DNA of 35,482 nt from RGIG1681 sp045596905. Lineage in GTDB: Bacteria; Bacillota; Clostridia; Christensenellales; UBA1242. The notes beneath the pieces are model-generated. The model made no database searches, was not told the origin of the DNA, and was given only the letters and a program-made list of their open reading frames with translations. Position 1 is the stretch's first letter; every line of letters begins with the position of its first letter. Location of the stretch: contig JAZODG010000036.1 of NCBI GenBank assembly GCA_045596905.1, positions 1 to 35,482 on the forward strand. The letters run 5' to 3'. Positions 7,027 through 13,443 of the stretch are shown piece after piece. A program made the position numbers and the translations under genes.

Positions 7027-7083
7027 TTTTAATTTTGATGGAGCACGTGATAACTAAATTGAACACTTGCAATTTTTTAAAAC

Positions 7084-8061
7084 TTAATTTAATTCTATTT
7101 CTTCATCTTTTGTTTTTTCTTTTGACAAAAAAGAACGAACAGTTGAAACAAATTCTCTCGATTTTTCATTATGAATCCCATGTCCACAATCAAAATATTT
7201 TATATCCATATCTTTTATTAAACTATCAACTTTTGACAAATCTTCATCTGTTAAAGCACCTTGAACGATTCCATCTTCCGCAATTATGGTGTTTGCTTTC
7301 ATAAAAAGTGTTGGACAATTTATATTTTGGAGCAATTCTTCATAATCAACACCAAAATTAAATGAATCATCGTAGAAAGACACTCCAAAATGTGGATCAT
7401 ATTCATTTAATCCCCTGAAAACTTCTAAAAACTTTCTTGGCCAAAACGGAACAAACAATGTTTTATCTGGATTTTTCTCTCTATATTTTAAAGCGAATTT
7501 TCCTAGTTTATTTCTAATATCTTCTCTCGATTTTTCAGGGAAAAAATCCCAGCAATATTGGTTCATAAAATAATAATATGGAAAATCTTTTATCTCATTT
7601 TGATTTATAAAAAAATGACAAACCATTGATAAATCCAAATAGTTATAGGTGTTAAATCTTCTTTCTCCAACACTTGCAAAGAATGGGCCATCTTCAAGTA
7701 TCAAATTCTCAACCTTATCTGATTTAGATGCAATATAAGAAGCTATCAAAGCCCCTGAAGAATGACCTAAAATATTAACTTTTTCATTAGAATTTGAAAA
7801 GGTATTGATAAACTCGATTAAATCTTCACCTTGAGATTTTAAATTATATTTTTCCATATTATGAGAACTTTTTCCATGACCATAACAATCAACTAAAATA
7901 ATATGGAAATTTTTTGATAATTGTTGAACTTGTTTAAAAAAACTTGAAGAATTTGCACCTTGTGCATGTATCATTAAAAGAATTGAACCTTTATTTTCTG
8001 TTTCATAGTAATTGATTAGACTATTATCACTAGTTGTAAATTTCTTATTTATTAATTTCAT
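7084..8061 (-). CDS. alpha/beta hydrolase
   Basis: 325 residues with the alpha/beta hydrolase fold. The oxyanion strand is LLMIHAQGANSSSFF (about 28-42), followed by DCYGHGKSS near residue 59. The nucleophile elbow is GHSSGA (Ser near residue 100), and the catalytic His is in FDCGHGIH near residue 296. The acid is probably in the AEDGIVQGALTDED region. It has no signal peptide and is cytoplasmic. The substrate is unknown; esterase or C-C hydrolase activity are both possible. GGGGG lies upstream of ATG 8059-8061. Its 3' end runs into repeat copy B, so it is the right-hand neighbour of the toxin array rather than clearly part of it. Confidence 0.85.
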   Translation of the reverse strand: MKLINKKFTTSDNSLINYYETENKGSILLMIHAQGANSSSFFKQVQQLSKNFHIILVDCYGHGKSSHNMEKYNLKSQGEDLIEFINTFSNSNEKVNILGHSSGALIASYIASKSDKVENLILEDGPFFASVGERRFNTYNYLDLSMVCHFFINQNEIKDFPYYYFMNQYCWDFFPEKSREDIRNKLGKFALKYREKNPDKTLFVPFWPRKFLEVFRGLNEYDPHFGVSFYDDSFNFGVDYEELLQNINCPTLFMKANTIIAEDGIVQGALTDEDLSKVDSLIKDMDIKYFDCGHGIHNEKSREFVSTVRSFLSKEKTKDEEIELN

Positions 8062-8166
8062 TCATAATCCCCCTATTATTAAAAATAGAATAAATTTTCA
8101 AATTTTTCATCTAATGCTAGGCATAATAATGCTAGTTTTGCAGAAAAATGAATAATTAATAAGTAA

Positions 8167-8199
8167 ATCGACAACCCTCGAAAGTCGAAGATTGTCGAT
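8167..8199 (-). terminator. terminator of ssrA
   Basis: ATCGACAA / TTGTCGAT stem with an inner CGA/TCG pairing, followed by a short T-rich stretch on the minus strand. It begins 7 nt after the tmRNA 3' end. Confidence 0.7.
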
Positions 8200-8205
8200 T
8201 TTTGA

Positions 8206-8570
8206 TGGTGGAGGTGGTGGGAATTGAACCCACGTCCAAAAAGCGAACAATTACCCCTTCTTCGTGTGCCAGTTTGTTTTTGAGTTTCACAAGGGTTTCT
8301 AAACAAACAAAATACATTCTTGCTAGTTGATTTTATCTTGAAAACATATGCATCAACATCACATATTTTCATCCCACATAAGTTAACAACAATTTAAAAC
8401 CTGTGAGCAATTTTAAACTGCCGTGCGGCTATAATTAAGCTGCGATTGCTGCGTCAGCAGCTGCAAAATTATTATTTGCGTTTATTTTTTTCCAATTTTT
8501 TACGTAGTTTGGGCTACGCACACGCTTATAAGTAACAATTCCAGCTCCCTGTCGAAACCAGTACACCCCC
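8206..8570 (-). ncRNA. ssrA: transfer-messenger RNA (tmRNA)
   Basis: Minus-strand RNA of about 365 nt. The 5' end GGGGGTGTACTGGTTTCGAC and the 3' end with a T-arm GGGTTCAATTCCCACC and encoded CCA pair as the tRNA-like domain. The tag frame at 8435-8479 reads ANNNFAAADAAIAA and stop, 14 residues ending in the AA recognised by ClpXP-type proteases. tmRNA rescues ribosomes stalled on broken mRNAs and tags the product for degradation. It begins 22 nt after smpB, its partner, and no clear promoter lies between them, so the two are probably co-transcribed and then processed. A one-piece tmRNA is usual for Bacillota. Confidence 0.95.
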
Positions 8571-8592
8571 ATAAGGTTATTGAAAATAATAA

Positions 8593-9036
8593 CTAATCGT
8601 TTTTGATTTGACGTTCTGCATATCTTTTAAGGTCTGCTTTCATCAAATCTTTTTTCTTGTCATACAAGTGCTTGCCTTTTGCAAGAGCAATTTCAACTTT
8701 GACTTTGTCTTCATTAAAGTACATTTTTGTTGGGACGATTGTCAGGCCCTTTTCTTTGATTTTTCTTTCAAACTTCAAAATTTCACTCTTGTTTAAAAGA
8801 AGTTTTCTTGTTCTACGTTCATCTGGTGCAAACATGGTTGACTTTTCAAATTGTGAAATGAATGCGTTGAGCAAAAATGCTTCACCACCACGAATCACAA
8901 CATAGCTGTCTTTCAAATTGCACTTTCCTGCACGCAAAGACTTAACTTCACTGCCAACAAGAACCAGTCCTGCTTCGGTGAAATCTTCTAGAAAATAATT
9001 ATGCTTTGCTTCTCTATTTTCAGTTATCATTTTCAT
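8593..9036 (-). CDS. smpB: SsrA-binding protein SmpB
   Basis: 147 residues, the normal length. Typical blocks are NREAKHNYFLEDFTEAGLVLVGSEVKSLRAG (given by its ends NREAKH and SLRAG) and GKHLYDKKKDLMKADLKR near the C-terminus, the tail that enters the decoding centre. SmpB binds the tRNA-like part of tmRNA and delivers it to stalled ribosomes. No Shine-Dalgarno sequence precedes the ATG. Instead a TATAAT box ends 6 nt before it, so the transcript probably begins at or next to the start codon (leaderless). A second in-frame ATG at 9028-9030 is possible. Confidence 0.95.
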   Translation of the reverse strand: MKMITENREAKHNYFLEDFTEAGLVLVGSEVKSLRAGKCNLKDSYVVIRGGEAFLLNAFISQFEKSTMFAPDERRTRKLLLNKSEILKFERKIKEKGLTIVPTKMYFNEDKVKVEIALAKGKHLYDKKKDLMKADLKRYAERQIKND

Positions 9037-9042
9037 AAAGTT

Positions 9043-9071
9043 ATTATATCATTATTTTCAAAATTAATCAA
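9043..9071 (-). promoter_or_regulatory. promoter of smpB, apparently leaderless
   Basis: On the minus strand, TTGATT (9066-9071), 17-nt spacer and TGATATAAT (TATAAT at 9043-9048, an extended -10). The ATG begins 7 nt after the -10 box. Confidence 0.75.
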
Positions 9072-9118
9072 GGGGCTTTAATTCAAAATTCAACCACAAG
9101 CATATATTCTCAAATATA

Positions 9119-9147
9119 TTGATTATTTCGGCATATTGTGATATAAT
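9119..9147 (+). promoter_or_regulatory. promoter of the 9173-9898 gene
   Basis: TTGATT (9119-9124), 17-nt spacer and TATAAT (9142-9147) on the plus strand, divergent from smpB and using the same -35 and -10 hexamers. Confidence 0.75.
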
Positions 9148-9172
9148 AAAGTCATATAAAGGAGGGAGTAAT

Positions 9173-9898
9173 ATGAAAAATCCAGATTATGAAATTAGAA
9201 AAGGTCGTAGAATCGGAAGTTTAGATGGAAACAAAAGACATGTCGCTGAACTTGCTTTTGGATTGTCAAAAACTAGCGACAATAGTTCTGGGTTGGATAT
9301 TATGTTGCACGACAAGGTTGATTGGGCTTCTGTAACTGGTTCACCTGTTGACTTGCATTTCTATTTGACAAACAACAGCACAAACCACATCACCCCAGCA
9401 AATGGTATTGTTGACTTGCACTTGCCAATTATTCCTGTTATTTGGGACACTGATTCAGACAAGGATCTTGATGACTTTGTTAAAAATGGCAGAGACACTA
9501 CAAAGAACGCTCAAAAGTTTGAACAAATGGACGAAAAACTTGCAAGACTTCGCATGGAAGAATATACTGCAGAACTTGAAAACTATGTTCTCTTTGAGTT
9601 TGGTTTGAGATACGCAAAAGCCATGAAGAACAACGACGTTGCTTCTGCTGAAATCATCAAGAAACTCAAGATGATGGAAGGGTTTGATTTTGATCTTTGC
9701 ACACAAATTTACAATGACCAAGTTCAAGGCATCACACCTGCACAACTTCCATTTATCAAGTCTTTCAAACAATATTTGACAACAAAAAACAAATTCCAAA
9801 AGCTTTCAAAGACAATGGAAAACTATATTTATCATGATGTTGACAGAGCGATTAACGGCGAAAGTTTTGCTGAAATCTATGCTTCACAACCTGAATAA
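9173..9898 (+). CDS. hypothetical protein, 241 aa
   Basis: I do not recognise the family. It starts MKNPDYEIRKGRRIGSLDGN at ATG 9173-9175, with GGAGGGAG 4 nt upstream; a longer frame from 9119 overlaps the promoter. It has no signal peptide or membrane segment. A first half rich in beta structure (VDLHFYLTNNST, IVDLHLPIIPVIWDTDSD) precedes an all-helical, charged second half (about 105-241). It is one of few plus-strand genes here, inserted between smpB and rnr, with its own promoter and a terminator at 9951-9980. Codon use looks like that of the neighbouring housekeeping genes, which suggests a resident, well-expressed gene. Confidence 0.82.
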   Translation: MKNPDYEIRKGRRIGSLDGNKRHVAELAFGLSKTSDNSSGLDIMLHDKVDWASVTGSPVDLHFYLTNNSTNHITPANGIVDLHLPIIPVIWDTDSDKDLDDFVKNGRDTTKNAQKFEQMDEKLARLRMEEYTAELENYVLFEFGLRYAKAMKNNDVASAEIIKKLKMMEGFDFDLCTQIYNDQVQGITPAQLPFIKSFKQYLTTKNKFQKLSKTMENYIYHDVDRAINGESFAEIYASQPE

Positions 9899-9909
9899 AA
9901 AAACAACAC

Positions 9910-9947
9910 AAAAACAGGCGACCAAGGGCTAAGAAAATTGAAACTAG
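9910..9947 (+). repeat. 38-nt inverted repeat, left copy
   Basis: It begins AAAAACAGGCGACCAAGG and ends GAAACTAG. It matches the reverse complement of 10736-10773 at 34 of 38 positions without gaps, including an exact 18-nt block. It lies between the stop of the 241-aa gene and its terminator. Confidence 0.85.
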
Positions 9948-9950
9948 TGA

Positions 9951-9980
9951 AAAACTCAACGATTATTACGTTGAGTTTTT
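9951..9980. terminator. bidirectional terminator
   Basis: AAAACTCAACG / CGTTGAGTTTT stem with a seven-base loop and T-tracts both ways. It serves the plus-strand 241-aa gene and the minus-strand gene at 9986. Confidence 0.85.
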
Positions 9981-9985
9981 GTTTG

Positions 9986-10291
9986 TTAAGATAATTTTTC
10001 GTGATAAATCACTTCTTTACCTTTTTTAATGGCATATTTTATCTCATTGTTGGTTGAGTTACCAATATAGCCAGCAATATTAACAACATAAATTGCATCA
10101 CTAATATCAATCTTTTTCCAATGAGCATTTACGATATTATCTATTTCTTTTTGAGTCGTTGAATCAGGATTTATATCATAAACACATTGAATAACACACC
10201 ATCCTTTTTCTTTCTCCAATTCACTTGCTATTTTTATCATTTCCTTTGAAAATTTCATACTTCCACAAATTGTAATAACTTTTATTTCCAT
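9986..10291 (-). CDS. DUF4406/nucleoside deoxyribosyltransferase-like protein
   Basis: 101 residues. It begins KVITICGSMKF and contains HWKKIDISDAIYVVN, then GYIGNSTNNEIKYAIKKGKEV, a pattern shared by small proteins of the nucleoside 2-deoxyribosyltransferase-like fold. These have a glycine-rich first loop, SD/N and a Glu in the nucleoside pocket. Activity on nucleosides is inferred from the fold only. GAGAGGAG lies 8 nt before ATG 10289-10291. The gene sits inside an 864-bp segment bounded by 38-nt inverted repeats, which may mean it was acquired as a unit. Confidence 0.7.
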   Translation of the reverse strand: MEIKVITICGSMKFSKEMIKIASELEKEKGWCVIQCVYDINPDSTTQKEIDNIVNAHWKKIDISDAIYVVNIAGYIGNSTNNEIKYAIKKGKEVIYHEKLS

Positions 10292-10385
10292 TTAATACTC
10301 CTCTCTGTAATTTATATCTTATTATATCACATAATTGTGCAATTTGAATTACTTTTGAGTAAAATTATTAATAAATTTGGCACTT

Positions 10386-10446
10386 AGACGTGTGCTTGTC
10401 TTATACAAGTGTTCTCGCTTCGCTCGAACAGGCAAGCTCACGCCTA
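10386..10446. repeat. imperfect palindrome
   Basis: AGACGTGTGCTTGTCT pairs with AGGCAAGCTCACGCCT with three mismatches (two are G-U pairs in RNA). An inner GTTC/GAAC hairpin contains the CGCTTCGCTCG loop. Confidence 0.6.
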
Positions 10447-10470
10447 TAAACTAAATTAAAGCAGACAAAA

Positions 10471-10506
10471 AGCGAAAGTGTTGGCAAGGCATAACACACT
10501 TTCGCT
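10471..10506 (-). terminator. hairpin with T-tract on the minus strand
   Basis: AGCGAAAGTG / CACTTTCGCT stem followed by TTTTTG on the minus strand, so it could end a minus-strand transcript. The gene or RNA it would serve is unclear. Confidence 0.5.
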
Positions 10507-10537
10507 TATAGCATACAAAAACAATTTATTCCATGGT

Positions 10538-10673
10538 GTACTTGACAAGAGTCTCTGAAATGAAGTTTTATTTTTCTAATTAAGGGCAGTGAAACAAAAG
10601 TAATCATGTTTTCTTGAATTTTGTTTCTCTGCCTTTTTTATATTGTGTTTTCATTTCTTATCTTGTCAAGTAC
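10538..10673. repeat. 136-bp foldback element (MITE-like)
   Basis: The ends are a perfect 13-bp inverted repeat (GTACTTGACAAGA). Two more paired blocks lie inside (GAAATGAA/TTCATTTC and GGCAG-GAAACAAAA/TTTTGTTTC-CTGCC) around a 19-nt loop. It has no coding potential. The form suggests a miniature inverted-repeat element or a structured RNA. No target-site duplication is evident. Confidence 0.6.
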
Positions 10674-10700
10674 CTTTCACGGCATAAAGTTTCAGATAAA

Positions 10701-10727
10701 AAGAGTTAGACTTAATATCTAACTCTT
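10701..10727 (-). terminator. terminator of rnr
   Basis: AAGAGTTAGA / TCTAACTCTT stem with a seven-base loop, followed by TTTATCTG on the minus strand. Confidence 0.85.
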
Positions 10728-10735
10728 TTATTTGG

Positions 10736-10773
10736 CTAGTTTCTATTTTACTAGACCTTGGTCGCCTGTTTTT
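10736..10773 (-). repeat. 38-nt inverted repeat, right copy
   Basis: Reverse-complement match (34 of 38) to 9910-9947. On the minus strand it begins 1 nt after the rnr stop codon and precedes the rnr terminator, the same relative place as the left copy has to its own gene. Confidence 0.85.
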
Positions 10774-10774
10774 A

Positions 10775-13081
10775 TTATCTAAATTTTCTTCTTCTTGATT
10801 TTCCTTTAGAGTGTCTTTCTCTATGCTCATTGTGTCTGCCGTCATCACGGTCGCCTTTATGTCCACCGTTTTTATTTTTTCTATAATCTCTTGCGCTGAG
10901 CATTTCTTCTTTTTCAGGGTCAACATCTCTGTGAAAATCTGCAAGTTCAAAGTCAACATGTCTCAAAACAACATCTGTTCCAACTACTCTGATTTTTACT
11001 CTGTCACCAATTTTATAAGTTTGTCCCATACCAAACAGTGTATATCTGTTTTCATCATATTCATAGTGACCTTCAGGAAGTCTGTTAACACTAACGAAGC
11101 CTTCGACAGTATTATCAAGTTCAACAAAGAATCCGTTTGGAGTTGCACCAGAAACAACGCCTTCAAAAACTTCACCGATTTTACCTTGCATGTATTCAGT
11201 GCATTTTTGGTCATCAACTGTTCTTTCAGCTTCTTCAGCTTGCTTTTCAGTTGTGCTTGAACGTTCTGCTGCATCTACAACAAAATTCTCATAATATTTT
11301 AGTCGTTTTCCGTCTAATTTGCCGGTTATAGACTCACTAATGATTCTGTGAATAATCAAGTCAGGATATCTTCTGATTGGCGATGTAAAGTGGCAATAAT
11401 CTTTAAGTGCCAAACCAAAGTGACCAAGGTTTTCAACTTCATATCTAGCTTTTGACATGCTACGAAGCATAACCTTTGAAAGTGCTGTTGAATAATCTTG
11501 ACCTTCTGATAATTTCAAAAGTGTCTGGAAGTCTTTTGGACTTGGTTGGTCACCAGATACATTGAATCTTAAGCCAAGGAAACCTGCAAACGCTCTGAAC
11601 TTTTTCACTCTTTCAAGTGCAGGAACTTCATGCACACGATAAACAAATGGAAGTTTTAAGTGGTCAAAGTGTCTTGCAACAACTTCGTTTGTGAGAACCA
11701 TGAACTGCTCAATAACCCTATCTGACAATTCTCTTGGTTTTCTATGAATATCAGCAACAGTTCCGTCTTTATTTAAAATGATTTCTGGTTCTGGAATATC
11801 AAAATCAAGTTGGCCAGCATTGTCTCTTCTCTTAATCAAAATTTGAGCAAGCTCTGCCATTAAGAAAAGCATTGGTGCAAGGTCTTTATATTCAGCAGTG
11901 AGCTGTTTGTCACCTTGCAAAATCTTTGTAACCTTTTTATATGTCATTCTATATGAAGACCTAATGATACCCTTGTGGATTTCATAATCAAGAATCTTTC
12001 CTACTGGGCTAAGCTTCATTTCAACAGCTAATGAAAACCTGTCTTCATCTGGATTAAGTGAACATATTCCGTTTGAAAGAGCCACTGGAAGCATCGGCAA
12101 AACATGGTCAGGGAAATAAACAGATGTGCCACGTTTGAAGGCTTCTGCATCGATTTTTGAACCTTCTCTAACATAGTGAGAAACGTCTGCAATATAAACC
12201 CCAAGGTTATAGTTTTCGCCGTCTTTCGTAAGTGAAATAGCGTCGTCAAAGTCACGTGCGTCATCACCGTCAATTGTGATAATCAATCGATCACGATAGT
12301 CTTTTCTTCCTTCTTGATTATCCTTTTCAATAGGAATAGAAACCTTTTTTGCTTCAAGCTCAACATCTTCAGGGAACTCTTCAAATAAGTTAAATGAACG
12401 AATAATTGAAAGTGTTGTAACTCTAACGTCATTTGGGTCACCCAAAATCTCACGAACCACACCCCTAGCCATCTTAATTGGCGATGGATAATCAATAATA
12501 TCAAGAACAACTTTTGAGTTGTTTGGTGCGCCGTTTATATCTTCTGCTGAAACAAACACAGAGTCAGCAAATCTTCTGTCATCAGGAAGAACCGTTGCAA
12601 CGCCCCTGTCAGAAATTGACATGATGCCCACAACAACCTTAAAACCACGTTCCAAGATTTCAACAACTCTTCCTTCTCTCTTTCCTTTGGCAACAAGTGG
12701 CATGTCTCTTCTATACTTTCTATCCTTTCCAGAAATGCCAACTTCAACCATAACCTTGTCACCATGACAAGCATCGTTCATATTTGCAATAGAAATGAAA
12801 ATATCATTGTCTTTTTCGCCCGTAATTGGCCTTGCAAAGGCATAATCTTTACTTGTTCCAAGCAATGTGCACTTAATAAGCTGAGTCCTGTTAGCAAGCT
12901 CATAATTGCCATTTTTCGCCTTAGCAAGTTTTCCTTCTTTAACAAACCCTTCAAGAGTTTTAATAAGGGTTCTTTTATCAAATCCATATTCAAGACCCGT
13001 TGCTTTTGCAACATCATTTACACTGAACACTTTTTTTCTCATTGATAAAATTCGATTGTATACTGTTTCTAAAAAATTCAT
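10775..13081 (-). CDS. rnr: ribonuclease R
   Basis: 768 residues, usual for RNase R. Domain order is a winged-helix N-terminus (about 1-70), cold-shock OB domains (about 75-230), the RNB catalytic domain (about 250-575), an S1 domain (about 630-710) and a very basic tail (HKGDRDDGRHNEHRERHSKG and on to RRRKFR). The catalytic metal-binding motif DGDDARDFDDAISL is intact. It degrades structured RNA 3' to 5' and works with tmRNA-SmpB on non-stop mRNAs; both partners lie downstream on the same strand. I chose ATG 13079-13081 because AAAGGTGG precedes it by 5 nt; a GTG at 13090 would overlap that site. Confidence 0.95.
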   Translation of the reverse strand: MNFLETVYNRILSMRKKVFSVNDVAKATGLEYGFDKRTLIKTLEGFVKEGKLAKAKNGNYELANRTQLIKCTLLGTSKDYAFARPITGEKDNDIFISIANMNDACHGDKVMVEVGISGKDRKYRRDMPLVAKGKREGRVVEILERGFKVVVGIMSISDRGVATVLPDDRRFADSVFVSAEDINGAPNNSKVVLDIIDYPSPIKMARGVVREILGDPNDVRVTTLSIIRSFNLFEEFPEDVELEAKKVSIPIEKDNQEGRKDYRDRLIITIDGDDARDFDDAISLTKDGENYNLGVYIADVSHYVREGSKIDAEAFKRGTSVYFPDHVLPMLPVALSNGICSLNPDEDRFSLAVEMKLSPVGKILDYEIHKGIIRSSYRMTYKKVTKILQGDKQLTAEYKDLAPMLFLMAELAQILIKRRDNAGQLDFDIPEPEIILNKDGTVADIHRKPRELSDRVIEQFMVLTNEVVARHFDHLKLPFVYRVHEVPALERVKKFRAFAGFLGLRFNVSGDQPSPKDFQTLLKLSEGQDYSTALSKVMLRSMSKARYEVENLGHFGLALKDYCHFTSPIRRYPDLIIHRIISESITGKLDGKRLKYYENFVVDAAERSSTTEKQAEEAERTVDDQKCTEYMQGKIGEVFEGVVSGATPNGFFVELDNTVEGFVSVNRLPEGHYEYDENRYTLFGMGQTYKIGDRVKIRVVGTDVVLRHVDFELADFHRDVDPEKEEMLSARDYRKNKNGGHKGDRDDGRHNEHRERHSKGKSRRRKFR

Positions 13082-13180
13082 ATTTTCCACCTTTCTGGTT
13101 TCATTATATATGATTATCTTTGCATTTTACAAATAAATTAGAATATTTGTGTATTTTAAAAAATATTTTTTATTAAAACA

Positions 13181-13209
13181 TTGACAAAAAATAGTTTTAT
13201 TTATATAAT
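13181..13209 (+). promoter_or_regulatory. consensus promoter of mgtE
   Basis: TTGACA (13181-13186), exactly 17 nt, TATAAT (13204-13209). Transcription should start near 13216, giving a leader of about 228 nt that holds the M-box. Confidence 0.88.
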
Positions 13210-13215
13210 AATCTT

Positions 13216-13380
13216 GTTATTTATTTCGGTAGGTAAGGCTACCACAGGGATATGGGTTGCTGCCGATTAAAAAAGGAGACTTTTTTAATATGGTTTGAAC
13301 AAGTTTTCTCGAAACAAAACAAGGGAAAATTTAATGCAATTTCACTGCCCTGTGAAGCTAACGCTTGAACGGGTAAAAAT
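13216..13380 (+). promoter_or_regulatory. M-box (ykoK) Mg2+ riboswitch aptamer
   Basis: The leader carries the M-box landmarks in order: GGTAGGTAAGGCTACC, ATATGGGTTGCTGCC, a TTAAAAAAGGAG/CTTTTTTAA hairpin, then AATGCAATTTCACTGCCCTGTGAAGC. In this class Mg2+ binding compacts the RNA and turns off downstream Mg2+ transporters. The gene downstream is mgtE, the expected target. Block TGAACGG at 13366-13372 can pair with CCGTTCA at 13402-13408, the left arm of the terminator, giving an antiterminator when Mg2+ is low. Exact ends are approximate. Confidence 0.88.
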
Positions 13381-13398
13381 TTAGAGTTGACTTCTATG

Positions 13399-13427
13399 TT
13401 TCCGTTCATGCGAACGGAAATTTTTTT
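13399..13427 (+). terminator. riboswitch-controlled terminator
   Basis: TTTCCGTTC / GAACGGAAA stem with an ATGC loop followed by seven T residues. It sits between the M-box and the mgtE ribosome site. Confidence 0.9.
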
Positions 13428-13443
13428 ATAGGAGGAAATCAAA

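Larger units (their letters stand above)
6831..7068. repeat. array repeat, copy B (238 bp)
   Basis: Near-identical to 6132-6367, with a few substitutions and short indels (for example GGTGAG against GATGGAG in the tail). It lies between the alpha/beta hydrolase gene and toxin fragment 2 and carries the same terminator, promoter and leader. Confidence 0.92.
10292..10700. other. non-coding stretch with several inverted repeats
   Basis: No credible gene is seen. It holds three foldback structures listed separately (10386-10446, 10471-10506, 10538-10673). It lies between the start of the 101-aa gene and the terminator of rnr. There is no clear promoter for a stable RNA. Confidence 0.6.

Noticed and set aside
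6831..7068. CRISPR array
   Set aside because: The repeats are long (over 230 bp) and few, and the segments between them encode proteins; no cas genes.
8079..8372. 97-aa ORF on the minus strand
   Set aside because: It lies over the 3' half of the tmRNA gene; the translation has no family resemblance and no ribosome site.
9910..10773. invertible phase-variation switch
   Set aside because: The inverted repeats lie at the 3' ends of two genes, so inversion would not move a promoter, and no recombinase gene is nearby. Left open only as an element or RNA motif.
10666..10959. 97-aa ORF on the minus strand
   Set aside because: It overlaps the C-terminal end of rnr in another frame and runs through its terminator.
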